DNA of 64,000 bases. Origin: Candidatus Nitrosacidococcus tergens (GTDB taxonomy: Bacteria; Pseudomonadota; Gammaproteobacteria; Nitrosococcales; Nitrosococcaceae). Below are positions 42,457 to 51,124 of this stretch, one piece after another (the stretch's first letter is position 1; every line of letters starts with the position of its first letter). Both the position numbers and the translations under genes were made by a program. Location of the stretch: NCBI RefSeq assembly GCF_902810445.1, contig NZ_LR778175.1, forward strand, positions 1,631,001-1,695,000, read 5' to 3'. The notes beneath the pieces are model-generated. The model saw only the letters and a program-made list of their open reading frames with translations, did no database searches and was not told where the DNA came from.

Positions 42457-44613
42457 ATGTTACAAATGAGTGCAGTATCAGGTCGAATTAATTTTTTTGT
42501 TAATTTATTGTTTATATTATTATTTTTAGTATCCTCTCCGAGTCAAGGTGCTGAAGAAGAAAATGAGGAGGAAGCTGATGAGATAAAAAAACTTGATCCT
42601 ATTCATGTTCAAAGTGTAATTGAAGAAGGATATAATATCCCTAACACTTCCAGTGCCACTCGAACTAATACATCTCTTCGAGATATTCCCAAAACTATAT
42701 ACGTACTTCCAAAAAATCTGCTCCGTGATCAAAATGCACAATCCTTTACGGACGCTATGCGTAATGTACCTGGAGTAATGCCTATGCTGGGAGAGGGAGA
42801 TCGAGATGAAGCAACTATTCGAGGTATTGTTACTGAGTATGACTTTTATATGAATGGTATGCCAGACACTTCACAATATTTTCGTGATCCCTATAACGTA
42901 GAGCATATTGATGTATTAAAAGGAGCAGCAGGGATGATTTATGGTCGAAATGACGGTGGTGGTATCATAAATCGAGTAACCAAGCAACCTACCTCTACAC
43001 CTCAGTATAATTTAAATCTAAACTATGGCTATTGGAATCATAAGCGTACGACTATAGATCTTGGTGGCCCCATTCCATTAGGAGATATGACAACTTATCG
43101 TTTCAATGCCATGGCTCAGGATTCAGGAAGTTTTCGAGACGATTTTTTTATCCATCGCTATGGCGTAGATCCAGAAATAGGCTTTCAGATTGATGACAAC
43201 ACTAAACTTACAGTAGGAATGCAATATCTTAATGATCGGCGACTTGTAGATCGAGGAATTCCCGGACAAAATGGAAAGCCAGCAGATGTTCCCATCAGTG
43301 AATTTTTTGGCTCGCCTACTCAAAATAATACTTTAACTGTGCTTACTGCTGCTCACGGTATCTTTGAGCATCAGATTAATGAGTCTTTAAAAATTCAAAA
43401 TTCTTTTCGCTTTACTAACACAGAAAAGATCTATGCAAACATTTTTCCAACGAGTGCAGTATCAAATGCAGGAACCGTAACTATGTTTGGCTATAATGAT
43501 TTTGATAATCGTGATGGTTTTTTTAACCGTACTGATATTATTTATGATGTAGATACAGGACCAATACATCAAAAAATACTAGGAGGTATGTTTCTATCTT
43601 ATGAAAACGATCGCGGTATTATTAATTTGGCATCGGCCGCTCCAGGTAGTACTTTTACTGTATCAGTTCTTAATCCTAATGTAGTAGGTGTATTTAATAT
43701 ACCTTCTAAAAATATTATTGTTAATGCAACAGATATTAGTCTCTTCTTTCAAGATCAGATTGAGTTTACCAAAAATTGGAAGATGATTGTTGGTGCTCGT
43801 TGGGATAATTTTAGAACAACAGCTACAAATTTTTTACCAAATAATGGTCCAAATGTTGATCATTTAGATACTATGTTTAGTCCTCAGTTGGGATTAACCT
43901 ACCAGCCAAACGATATTGCCTCGTTTTATATCAGCTATAGTCAAGCTCATGCACCTCAAGCAAACAATCTTGCTTTCACTATAGAGAGTACCGATGATCT
44001 AAATTTAGCTCCTTTGGTTGCTACAAATTATGAGATGGGTGCCAAATTTAATATACTTGAGGATAAACTCTCAGTAAACGTGGCTCTTTTTCGCCTTGAG
44101 CAAGAAAATATTAATAATCCAGATCCTACTAATCCACTTATTGTGGTACAAACGGGCAAACAGCAAAATGAAGGTTTTGAAGTGAGTGCAGCTGGAGAAA
44201 TTCTACCTAAATGGCAAATTTTTGGCGGCTACACCTCTTTAAATGCTCATATCTTAACTAATTCAACAGAAACTTTAGATACTGTAACGAATGCTACAGC
44301 AGGGGCTGTTGTAGGTTTAGTCCCTCAAAATCAATTTAATCTTTGGAGTACTTATGACTTTACTTCTCATTTTGGTATAGGTGCTGGAGTGCTTGGGCGG
44401 TCGAGTATGTTTACTTCATTTACTAACACACAAGTTCTTCCAGGCTATGCGATTGCTAATGCTATGGCTTATTATCAACATTTGAACTATCGAGTTTCTT
44501 TAAATTTTGACAATATTGGAGATGCTCGTTATTATTCCACCGCAATTACTGATAATCAGATTATGCCAGGGGCACCCTTTAATGTAATGGCAAATTTTAC
44601 TGCTTCATTTTAG
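42457..44613 (+). CDS. TonB-dependent siderophore receptor 3
   Basis: 718 residues, a close relative of receptor 1. The signal peptide core is FVNLLFILLFLVSSPSQG, followed by a very acidic spacer (EEENEEEADEIKK) and a TonB box-like LDPIHVQSV. The plug has DAMRNVPGVMPMLGEGDRDE and DVLKGAAGMIYGRNDGGGII, with GRND where receptor 1 has GRGN. The barrel ends FNVMANFTASF. It has a good ribosome site (TTTGGAG, 9 bases before ATG). Changes in otherwise conserved plug positions suggest it has taken a different ligand. Transcription ends at the hairpin after the stop, and the next genes are on the other strand. Confidence 0.92.
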   Translation: MLQMSAVSGRINFFVNLLFILLFLVSSPSQGAEEENEEEADEIKKLDPIHVQSVIEEGYNIPNTSSATRTNTSLRDIPKTIYVLPKNLLRDQNAQSFTDAMRNVPGVMPMLGEGDRDEATIRGIVTEYDFYMNGMPDTSQYFRDPYNVEHIDVLKGAAGMIYGRNDGGGIINRVTKQPTSTPQYNLNLNYGYWNHKRTTIDLGGPIPLGDMTTYRFNAMAQDSGSFRDDFFIHRYGVDPEIGFQIDDNTKLTVGMQYLNDRRLVDRGIPGQNGKPADVPISEFFGSPTQNNTLTVLTAAHGIFEHQINESLKIQNSFRFTNTEKIYANIFPTSAVSNAGTVTMFGYNDFDNRDGFFNRTDIIYDVDTGPIHQKILGGMFLSYENDRGIINLASAAPGSTFTVSVLNPNVVGVFNIPSKNIIVNATDISLFFQDQIEFTKNWKMIVGARWDNFRTTATNFLPNNGPNVDHLDTMFSPQLGLTYQPNDIASFYISYSQAHAPQANNLAFTIESTDDLNLAPLVATNYEMGAKFNILEDKLSVNVALFRLEQENINNPDPTNPLIVVQTGKQQNEGFEVSAAGEILPKWQIFGGYTSLNAHILTNSTETLDTVTNATAGAVVGLVPQNQFNLWSTYDFTSHFGIGAGVLGRSSMFTSFTNTQVLPGYAIANAMAYYQHLNYRVSLNFDNIGDARYYSTAITDNQIMPGAPFNVMANFTASF

Positions 44614-44625
44614 CGTCCATGTATA

Positions 44626-44664
44626 CTTGGCAGAAAATCCTTATACCTTCTGCCAAGATTTTCT
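44626..44664 (+). terminator. Terminator after receptor 3
   Basis: CTTGGCAGAA-(12-base loop)-TTCTGCCAAG followed by ATTTTCT: a 10-base-pair stem between the convergent receptor 3 and DUF3298 genes; it may serve both directions. Confidence 0.8.
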
Positions 44665-44672
44665 AAGTTTAC

Positions 44673-45476
44673 CTATGGTTTAGTTTCATTAACTGCAAAC
44701 ATTGATTTATAGATAGGGTTAATGAAATCAGCAAAAATTTTTAATGGTATTTCTACCACTTGAGTTCCATAAACATAGGGTACCACTTGATAAGGGGGAA
44801 AAATTAACTGTAATATATTTATCTTACTAGAAGCATCTGTAGCCAAGAGTATGAATTCAGAAAAGTTTGACTGAATAGGCTGAGTACCTTCGTTAATTGC
44901 TTCTGTTATAAATTTATATTGTTCTTGTTGAACTTGCATATTAGAGAGTTGAGAAGAAATTTGATTGAGTAGTTTTTCTTTAAGTACTGTACGAGAAAAT
45001 TTAGAAAATTGCTGACGTGCAGTTTGAGGATCTATAAACAAATCATTAAAAGTGATTATTCTTTGTGCTTGCTTGTTATATATAAAGCTCATCTCTATAG
45101 GTAGAGGGTGTGCTCCACCTGTATCAGCTCCACCGCTTCCTCGAATACTGATTAGTTCTTCTGTTTGCGAAATAATAGAAAATGTTAAAAATAACGTAAA
45201 TTTCCGTTTTGTAAGATCTGGGAAGTATTGTAAATCAGGTATATTTTTTATAAATTCTTCTTTAACAGATTGACCTGTTTTTTCTAGGATATCTCTAAGC
45301 CTTTCTTCTTGTACTAGCTCGGGGTAAGTAATACTAATCGCATAGCGTGGTTCTTTAGGCAATACCAATACTTGTGATTGATTGCTAACAGGATAGATAG
45401 AGCATGTTTTACTAGCACGATGAATACCAATAGTACTTACTATTACTGTAAGAATAAGAGGTAACCAACGCTCCAA
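44673..45476 (-). CDS. Exported DUF3298-domain protein
   Basis: 267 residues with one N-terminal hydrophobic segment (WLPLILTVIVSTIGI), probably a signal anchor. The C-terminal two thirds carry the DUF4163/DUF3298 pattern: the SGGADTGGAHPLPI motif, RIITFNDLFIDPQTA, and LIFPPYQVVPYVYGTQVVEI (about 225-244). This is the form also seen in RsiV-like and lysozyme-binding proteins; whether this one binds anything is unknown. The start is TTG at 45476 with a good AGGGGTGA ribosome site. It lies downstream of the TPR gene of the TonB operon on the same strand, after 89 bases, and may be outside that operon. Confidence 0.8.
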   Translation of the reverse strand: MERWLPLILTVIVSTIGIHRASKTCSIYPVSNQSQVLVLPKEPRYAISITYPELVQEERLRDILEKTGQSVKEEFIKNIPDLQYFPDLTKRKFTLFLTFSIISQTEELISIRGSGGADTGGAHPLPIEMSFIYNKQAQRIITFNDLFIDPQTARQQFSKFSRTVLKEKLLNQISSQLSNMQVQQEQYKFITEAINEGTQPIQSNFSEFILLATDASSKINILQLIFPPYQVVPYVYGTQVVEIPLKIFADFINPIYKSMFAVNETKP

Positions 45477-45565
45477 AAATCACCCCTACTAGGAATTCTC
45501 ACATATTATCCACAAGATTCTTCTTATGGATAGTACGAAGTGTTGCAACTCTCTATAATAAATTT

Positions 45566-46843
45566 TCAGCCTTCAGTTTCAGCCTCTGTGTGCTGTTGTT
45601 GTACTAATTGTAAATGTTTGAGCCATTGATCAGCTTGATTGTGATACTTAGGGGATCGCTTTGCTTTTTTTAAGAATTCAATTGCTGGAACAATTTGCTC
45701 TTGTTCATATTCTACTCGAGCAAGGGAAATATAAACTTGTCCAGAATCTTTAAGTCCTCCTTTTTTTAAGGCTTGTTTAAAAGCGAGCTCTGCTTGTTTC
45801 CATTGTTGAAGTTCGATAAACATTTGCCCTAAACGCAGCTCCATTTTGCCATCTTCACGTAGCTTCCCTGCTTGTTTAAATGCGTTTGCAGCTTTTTCCC
45901 ACTCTTTAGCTGCAAACCAAGACTCAGCAAGTCGCTCTAAATTTTTATCACTAGTTTTAATCGTGTTGTTTGTAAATCCTTTTTGTAGAACTATCCCAGC
46001 TTTATAGGGCATATTAAGATAGCGATAAAAATCAGATAACCGGACTAAATCTACTTCTTTAAATGATTTAATATGAGTAGTTAACCCTTGGACTGCTAAT
46101 GAACGCTGCTCTTGGTTTAACTCTAGATATATTCCAGCCAGCTGTTGCCAGTATTCTTTTTTTTCTGGAAATTTAGTGATTAAAATTTCTAGAATTTTAG
46201 CAGATTCAGGGTATTGTTTTAGCTCTAATCGAGCTGCCAAGCTAAGCTGATACCAATACTCTTTGGGATCTTCGCTATGATTAATTGCAGCAGTGATATG
46301 GGAGATTGTTTTAGTATATTTTTTTAAATGATAGTAAGCATTAGCTGCAAGTACGTGAGCATCAGTACTAGAATCTCCAATACTCTCATCTCTAAGCCAA
46401 TCTTCCAAAAATGCTGCTGCTTCAGCATATCGTTCAGTAATAATATAAAGCTGACCAAGTGCGTAGTGTACGCTATTACTTACTTGATCAGGTAAAACCT
46501 TTAGGTTCAAACTATCTTTAAATGTCTGAATAGCTTTAGGATAATTTTCTAAAGAGGAATAAGTATAGCCTAAAGTTTGTAGTACAATTGCTTGTTCATA
46601 GTTTTTTTGTTGACCTGCGCCTTGCACCAGACTAAATAGATCTTTAAGCTTGCTAAGTGCAGTATTATATTCTTCTTTATTTAGTAGCTTATGGATTGCA
46701 CTCAAAGATTCATAAGTACGAGGGCTCAGTGAATATTGAGCTGCAGCAATTGCAGAATTAGATAAGATGCTCAAACATAGTAAATATCCTAATAGGATTA
46801 GCTTTTTATTCAAAGAAATTTCTAAATATCTGCTTGCATTCAT
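45566..46843 (-). CDS. Periplasmic TPR protein of the TonB operon
   Basis: 425 residues with a signal peptide (LILLGYLLCLSILSNSAIAA) and a chain of tetratricopeptide repeats through the mature protein (for example QTLGYTYSSLENYPKAIQTF, HYALGQLYIITERYAEAAAF, RLGQMFIELQQWKQAELAF). Proteins of this kind end the TtpC-type TonB operons of Vibrio and relatives, where they are needed for or assist energy transfer by TonB2. It is 20 bases after tonB on the same strand, so clearly the last gene of the operon. Its role here rests on that gene order and the TPR fold. Confidence 0.85.
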   Translation of the reverse strand: MNASRYLEISLNKKLILLGYLLCLSILSNSAIAAAQYSLSPRTYESLSAIHKLLNKEEYNTALSKLKDLFSLVQGAGQQKNYEQAIVLQTLGYTYSSLENYPKAIQTFKDSLNLKVLPDQVSNSVHYALGQLYIITERYAEAAAFLEDWLRDESIGDSSTDAHVLAANAYYHLKKYTKTISHITAAINHSEDPKEYWYQLSLAARLELKQYPESAKILEILITKFPEKKEYWQQLAGIYLELNQEQRSLAVQGLTTHIKSFKEVDLVRLSDFYRYLNMPYKAGIVLQKGFTNNTIKTSDKNLERLAESWFAAKEWEKAANAFKQAGKLREDGKMELRLGQMFIELQQWKQAELAFKQALKKGGLKDSGQVYISLARVEYEQEQIVPAIEFLKKAKRSPKYHNQADQWLKHLQLVQQQHTEAETEG

Positions 46844-46863
46844 AGATTATAAATTTAAACTTT

Positions 46864-47517
46864 CTATTGCGCTAAAGTGAAATCAATGGTTTGAGTTACA
46901 CGTTGTTCTGAGATATCCTTTCCTTGTCTTTTAAACTTCCAACGTTTGATTGACTGTAGTGCCGCTTGGTCAAATATACCGGGGGGATGAGCTTCAATGA
47001 TTTTTGGATCATGCACTAACCCATCTTTATCTACTGTAAATACAATAGTTACAGCACCTTCTATTCCCCTGCGGGCTGCACTGTAGGGGTATTGAGGAGG
47101 TATCCGTGCAATAGGAATTAAGTCTCCACCCCCCATATCAGTCCCAGTTCCTAAGCTACTACCCAAGGCATCTCCAAAACTCCCTAAATAAGGCTCCATT
47201 TTATTTGCAAGTAAAGGCAAATCAACACTTGTAGTAATTTTAGGTAATGATGAAGGAGATTTAGGGGCTATAGTCTGTTTTTGTAGCGTAGCCATAGGTG
47301 GGGGGTTTTTAGGAGTTAGTGGCTTTTTAGGCAGTTCGCGTTGTTTAGGCTGAAGAGGTTTTAGCTTTTCTCTTGGAGTTAAATGAGTAAAATCGGTCAA
47401 GCGAATAGAATCTACCTTTTTAAGCTTTCCATGCTGCTCTTCTACCATAAAGGACATAAGCAAAAATAGCCCAAGATTAATTAGCCCAGCAACAACAAAG
47501 GCAGTAGTATATTTCAT
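46864..47517 (-). CDS. tonB: Energy transducer TonB (TonB2-like)
   Basis: 217 residues. One N-terminal helix (FVVAGLINLGLFLLMSFMV) sits in the inner membrane. A short proline/lysine stretch follows (LKPLQPKQRELPKKPLTPKN, about 57-76), then the C-terminal TonB fold (RIPPQYPYSAARRGIEGAVT, then KRWKFKRQGKDI). It contacts the TonB box of receptors. The periplasmic spacer is short, as in Vibrio TonB2. It overlaps exbD by four bases (ATGA), indicating coupled translation, and is followed by the TPR gene. The three receptors next door are its likely clients. Confidence 0.93.
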   Translation of the reverse strand: MKYTTAFVVAGLINLGLFLLMSFMVEEQHGKLKKVDSIRLTDFTHLTPREKLKPLQPKQRELPKKPLTPKNPPPMATLQKQTIAPKSPSSLPKITTSVDLPLLANKMEPYLGSFGDALGSSLGTGTDMGGGDLIPIARIPPQYPYSAARRGIEGAVTIVFTVDKDGLVHDPKIIEAHPPGIFDQAALQSIKRWKFKRQGKDISEQRVTQTIDFTLAQ

Positions 47518-47924
47518 TGTTTTTGATTTGCAGCGATAGATATATCACTAATACCCGCTAGTCGCGCTTGATCCAGAACTTCAATGACTACTCCAGTTTT
47601 TGCATTTTTATCCGCTACAATGACCACTGAGTTAATCTGCTTCTCTCCTTGCCCATGTTCAATAAAGGTACGTACCGATCGAATATCGATCTGTTTTTGG
47701 TTTAACCAAATTTCATTATTACTACTTATAGTAATTGTGATGTGTTCTTGTTCTTTGCTAATAGCTGTTTTTGCAGAAGGGCGACTGACTTCAACCCCAG
47801 ATTCTTTAGTGAAAGAAGTGGTTGCAATAAAGAAAATAAGTAAAATGAATACCATATCAATCATAGGAGTAAGATTGATATTGACTGCTGAATTACTCTG
47901 CCGGTGACTATGCTGTGGTCTCAT
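47514..47924 (-). CDS. exbD: ExbD, proton-channel partner
   Basis: 136 residues, one membrane helix with the channel aspartate in NINLTPMIDMVFILLIFFI (about 15-33), and a periplasmic domain (HITITISSNNEIWLNQKQID, VVIVADKNAKTGVVIEVLDQ). ExbD and ExbB use the proton gradient to drive TonB. The gene lies 10 bases after exbB and overlaps tonB. The length and motif are typical. Confidence 0.95.
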   Translation of the reverse strand: MRPQHSHRQSNSAVNINLTPMIDMVFILLIFFIATTSFTKESGVEVSRPSAKTAISKEQEHITITISSNNEIWLNQKQIDIRSVRTFIEHGQGEKQINSVVIVADKNAKTGVVIEVLDQARLAGISDISIAANQKQ

Positions 47925-47934
47925 ATAATTTCCC

Positions 47935-48453
47935 TTATCTTAGTAAATCCATAGTCTGCTCAATTGTGCGATCAACTCGATGTTCTAAATCAGCACTAAA
48001 GTACACGCCAGAAAGAGAGGTAACTAATCCTGCTAGGGTCGTAATTAGAGCGGTAGAAATCCCTCCTGCAAACCCACGAGTATTGCCAGTGCCAGAAACT
48101 GTCATCACATCGAAAACTTCGATCATTCCAATTACTGTACCTAGTAGACCTAGCATAGGTAATGCAGCAGTTAAGCTTTTAATTAAAAGTAAAAATTGCT
48201 TTAGATGACTTGCAATATCTGCAATCATTCCTTCTCTAATTTTTTGAGCATGCCAAGAGCGGTGTTTTGGTAGCTGTTCCCATGAGCTAATTAGCTGCTG
48301 CAATCTGGCAGGATGGAGAATAAATAAAAAATAATAACGCTCAATAATTAGCATCCACATAAAAAAAGAGGTAATAAAAATAATCCATAGTACACTTCCT
48401 CCTTGTACCAAAAATGAATTTATTTTGAATAATCCATCAGAGAACATTCCCAT
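47935..48453 (-). CDS. exbB: ExbB (MotA/TolQ/ExbB proton channel)
   Basis: 172 residues with three helices. After the first helix (VLWIIFITSFFMWMLIIERY) come a cytosolic loop and the paired helices in LTAALPMLGLLGTVIGMIEV (about 99-118) and GGISTALITTLAGLVTSLSG (about 133-152). The ATG at 48474 would lie inside ttpC; the ATG at 48453 has AGGAGAG five bases in front and is preferred. It overlaps the end of ttpC by 17 bases. Short ExbB with a long TtpC partner is the layout of TonB2 systems. Confidence 0.94.
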   Translation of the reverse strand: MGMFSDGLFKINSFLVQGGSVLWIIFITSFFMWMLIIERYYFLFILHPARLQQLISSWEQLPKHRSWHAQKIREGMIADIASHLKQFLLLIKSLTAALPMLGLLGTVIGMIEVFDVMTVSGTGNTRGFAGGISTALITTLAGLVTSLSGVYFSADLEHRVDRTIEQTMDLLR

Positions 48454-49861
48454 GTTTGCTCTCCTGTAATCCATGCTGTTTTTCTGCTATCCAAGCGATG
48501 ATAGCAGCACTTTCTTCATCCAAAATTTGGATAATTCGATTACTTTTACTGGCAAGACTACTGTGAATTAGTAAAATAGGAATCGCAACGACTAATCCAA
48601 TCACTGTCGTGACTAGTGCCTCTGAAATTCCAGCAGACATTAGCTTAGGATCATTAGTACCAAATAAGGTAATCGCTTGAAATGTTTCAATCATTCCTGT
48701 CACCGTCCCTAACAGACCTAGAAGTGGAGCTACATCTGCTAAAATTGCCAAAATAGGCAGCCCTCGCTCTATGGGAGGGATTTCTTTTAAAATAGCTTCG
48801 TCTAATCTTAAGGTTAAGGTTTCTACATCTTCTTTTTCATTTTTATAAACACCTAAAATTCGCCCTAAAGGATTATCTTGATCCGGTGTTTCTGTACGGC
48901 GTTGTTGCTCAATTTTTCTGTCAACGATAGATAAGTAAATAAACCGTTGTAATGCCACTAAAAGACCAATAACTCCTAGAATTATAGTAACGTAACCAAT
49001 CCAGCCACCTTGAGCAATTCTTTCCTTTAAATTTGGATTTTGTACTAATAGAGAAAGTAATGTACCTCGACTTGGATCTACTGCTATAGGAAGTGCTTCA
49101 TCTCCAGTGGCCTTTTCAAAATCTGCGGCAATTCCTAGGAGACGAGCAGCAGGTTGGCGACTAAGCTCCGCTAAACTAGAAACAGGCTCAGGGAGATAGC
49201 GTAAATATTTACCTTCAGAAACTGCAGTGAAAGTACCTACTCGGGTTACTTGTTTATTTATAATCTCCCCACCTACAGTAATCACCGGTGCTTGAAACGT
49301 AACTATTTTCCCGCTTTCTGTCATTTGTTCTTGTAGACTTAACCAAAGCTGGCGTAGATTATTAATGGTAGGTAGTTTATCTTTTTCTGCAATTGCAGTA
49401 AGTGGCACAGATCGATCTGGAAATTGAGCAGAAACTAAAGACTCGTTTAGAATAGGTAGGAAATTTTGTGCTACTTTCTGTGCTGTCTCAAACAGATCTT
49501 TTAGAGAATTAGAGCGTTCTTTGAGATCAGCTTCTTTTTCTGCCAGAATTTCTTCATTTTTTTTGAAAATCTCTCTTAACTCTTGTTCTCTCTGATCAGC
49601 AGCTACCAGATCAGATTTTGCTTTTTCTAATAATTCTTTTTGCCTATTTCGATCAGATAGGAAATGCGATTCTCGTGCAGCATTAAGCTTTTTTTCTTGA
49701 ATACCTTCCTGTCGCACTTGATTTAGGAGCTGATCTAAAGTTTTAGGAGTTTCCCCCCAAGAATTCATAGGTAAGAAAAACATCCCATTTAGAGCAAAAA
49801 AGAATATTTTTTTTAGTAAAATTTGGCTTGAATTTTTTATCATTTTTTTAGAATTAGCCAT
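48437..49861 (-). CDS. ttpC: TtpC-like long MotA/TolQ/ExbB protein
   Basis: 474 residues. Signal-like N-terminus (IFFFALNGMFFLPMNSWG), then about 250 periplasmic residues with strong coiled coil (RNRQKELLEKAKSDLVAADQ, then EIFKKNEEILAEKEADLKER). The MotA/TolQ/ExbB membrane domain follows (WIGYVTIILGVIGLLVAL, ILADVAPLLGLLGTVTGMIE, GISEALVTTVIGLVVAIP). This is the architecture of TtpC, needed in Vibrio TonB2 systems to make energy transfer work. An upstream ATG at 49930 lies in the DUF3450 gene; 49861 overlaps it by eight bases (ATGGCTAA) and is the better start. It connects the DUF3450 protein with ExbB in one operon. Confidence 0.9.
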   Translation of the reverse strand: MANSKKMIKNSSQILLKKIFFFALNGMFFLPMNSWGETPKTLDQLLNQVRQEGIQEKKLNAARESHFLSDRNRQKELLEKAKSDLVAADQREQELREIFKKNEEILAEKEADLKERSNSLKDLFETAQKVAQNFLPILNESLVSAQFPDRSVPLTAIAEKDKLPTINNLRQLWLSLQEQMTESGKIVTFQAPVITVGGEIINKQVTRVGTFTAVSEGKYLRYLPEPVSSLAELSRQPAARLLGIAADFEKATGDEALPIAVDPSRGTLLSLLVQNPNLKERIAQGGWIGYVTIILGVIGLLVALQRFIYLSIVDRKIEQQRRTETPDQDNPLGRILGVYKNEKEDVETLTLRLDEAILKEIPPIERGLPILAILADVAPLLGLLGTVTGMIETFQAITLFGTNDPKLMSAGISEALVTTVIGLVVAIPILLIHSSLASKSNRIIQILDEESAAIIAWIAEKQHGLQESKHGNVL

Positions 49862-50630
49862 GGCTGTTATATTTCTTTGGTGCTTGAATAGGAAGTAGTA
49901 ATAAATCCTCTGGTGCTTGTTTTTGAGCAATTAATAATCCTTTAGTAATTGCGGAACAATAAGAATCAGGGACAGTTACCCAGCCATGTTTTTGCTGATT
50001 CCAACGACCACAGGTTTTATCATCTAAAGTGTGGAAAAATAAAGCAGTACGGCCGACACGAAGAAAGTCAACAGTGCGAGATTTACCGTCATCCATTGCT
50101 AGAATATCTCGGTATGATGCAATCGTTTGCCCGTACTCCACTTCTACCTGATAAGCCTCTATAAGCCGCCTGTATTTTTCAGAAAGAGAAATATCAGCTC
50201 GATTCATAAGATCTTGAAGTTGTTTCACTCTAGTGTGGCGTTCCTCCAGTAGAAAAGGAACATCTAAAGAGACAAATTGATCTAGAGTAGAAACCATACG
50301 GAGCATGAGTGGTACAATTTCATGCCGAGTGGTTTCGATATCCCTTAACTGCTCTTGTAAAGTAGAGAATTCTTCAGCTTGGGAGTGAATAAGTTTCTCT
50401 AATTGATGATTATAGGTATTAAGGCTATCGAGTTGAGCAGTAACTTGGCGATATTCAGTTAGTAAAGCTTGGGTTTCTTCAGAAAGTGCGTTAATTTTTT
50501 GCTGAGATTGCCTTGCAGCTTGGTTAGTGTTTATCTGTGTTTGAATGGTTTGCTCTAATGTGGTTTCTGCCTGACAAATAAAAGAGCTAAAATAAATGAA
50601 AAGAAATAAGATAAACCTTGCTATTCTCAT
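49854..50630 (-). CDS. DUF3450 periplasmic coiled-coil protein, first gene of TonB operon
   Basis: 258 residues. A signal peptide (ARFILFLFIYFSSFICQA) is followed by a long coiled coil (QSQQKINALSEETQALLTEY, then LEKLIHSQAEEFSTLQEQL). The DUF3450 core comes next (RMVSTLDQFVSLDVPFLLEE, RVGRTALFFHTLDDKTCGRW, about 188-207). DUF3450 proteins open TtpC-type TonB operons; their precise function is not settled. A Fur-like box lies about 50-75 bases upstream of the start. Overlap with ttpC shows coupled translation. Confidence 0.9.
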   Translation of the reverse strand: MRIARFILFLFIYFSSFICQAETTLEQTIQTQINTNQAARQSQQKINALSEETQALLTEYRQVTAQLDSLNTYNHQLEKLIHSQAEEFSTLQEQLRDIETTRHEIVPLMLRMVSTLDQFVSLDVPFLLEERHTRVKQLQDLMNRADISLSEKYRRLIEAYQVEVEYGQTIASYRDILAMDDGKSRTVDFLRVGRTALFFHTLDDKTCGRWNQQKHGWVTVPDSYCSAITKGLLIAQKQAPEDLLLLPIQAPKKYNSHG

Positions 50631-50681
50631 CGATATCGTTACCCATAAAATTTTTTAATTATCTCTACTCTAGTGTAAATA

Positions 50682-50705
50682 AAAACAATTATCAATAACA
50701 ATATT
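50682..50705 (-). promoter_or_regulatory. Fur-like operator before the TonB operon
   Basis: On the minus strand AATATTGTTATTGATAATTGTTTT contains GTTATTGATAATTG, matching the half-sites of the Fur consensus. It is 52-75 bases before the DUF3450 start. It is less perfect than the boxes in the receptor array, but the operon content makes iron control likely. Confidence 0.55.
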
Positions 50706-50861
50706 ATAGAAATTCAAAATTCGCAAGCTACATAGCTAATAAAATAATTTTTTTATTATAATAAAGGATATTACTTATACTACTAGGACAATATTAATTA
50801 GAATCCTCTGTTTTTTATATCTCGACTTAAGAGTTATTACTTTAGTCTATAAAGGACTGGA

Positions 50862-51026
50862 CTATACTTCTATCATTTCAAAATCATCTTTGCTTGCCCC
50901 ACACTCTGGGCAAACCCAACTTTCTGGTATATCTGCCCACTTTGTTCCTGGTGGAATACCATCATCTGGCCAACCCTCTGCTTCATCATAAATAAAACCA
51001 CAAATGATACAGATATATCGTTTCAT
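50862..51026 (-). CDS. Rubredoxin
   Basis: 54 residues, easily missed for its size. MKRYICIICGFIYDEAEGWP (1-20) with Cys6 and Cys9, GIPPGTKWADIPESW (23-37), then VCPECGASKDDFEMIEV with Cys39 and Cys42: the complete four-cysteine Fe site of a rubredoxin, a small cytosolic one-electron carrier. Start ATG 51026. It is divergent from thiE by about 100 bases; rubredoxin, thiE and hemL lie together in pseudomonads and other gammaproteobacteria. The electron acceptor is not given by the context. Confidence 0.96.
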   Translation of the reverse strand: MKRYICIICGFIYDEAEGWPDDGIPPGTKWADIPESWVCPECGASKDDFEMIEV

Positions 51027-51124
51027 TTCTTATCCTCTGCTATAGTGAAAAAACTAAATCTTTATATATTTTTCTAAAAAATTAAAACTTATTAAAATTA
51101 TACTGAAATTCACAGTATTTGTTT

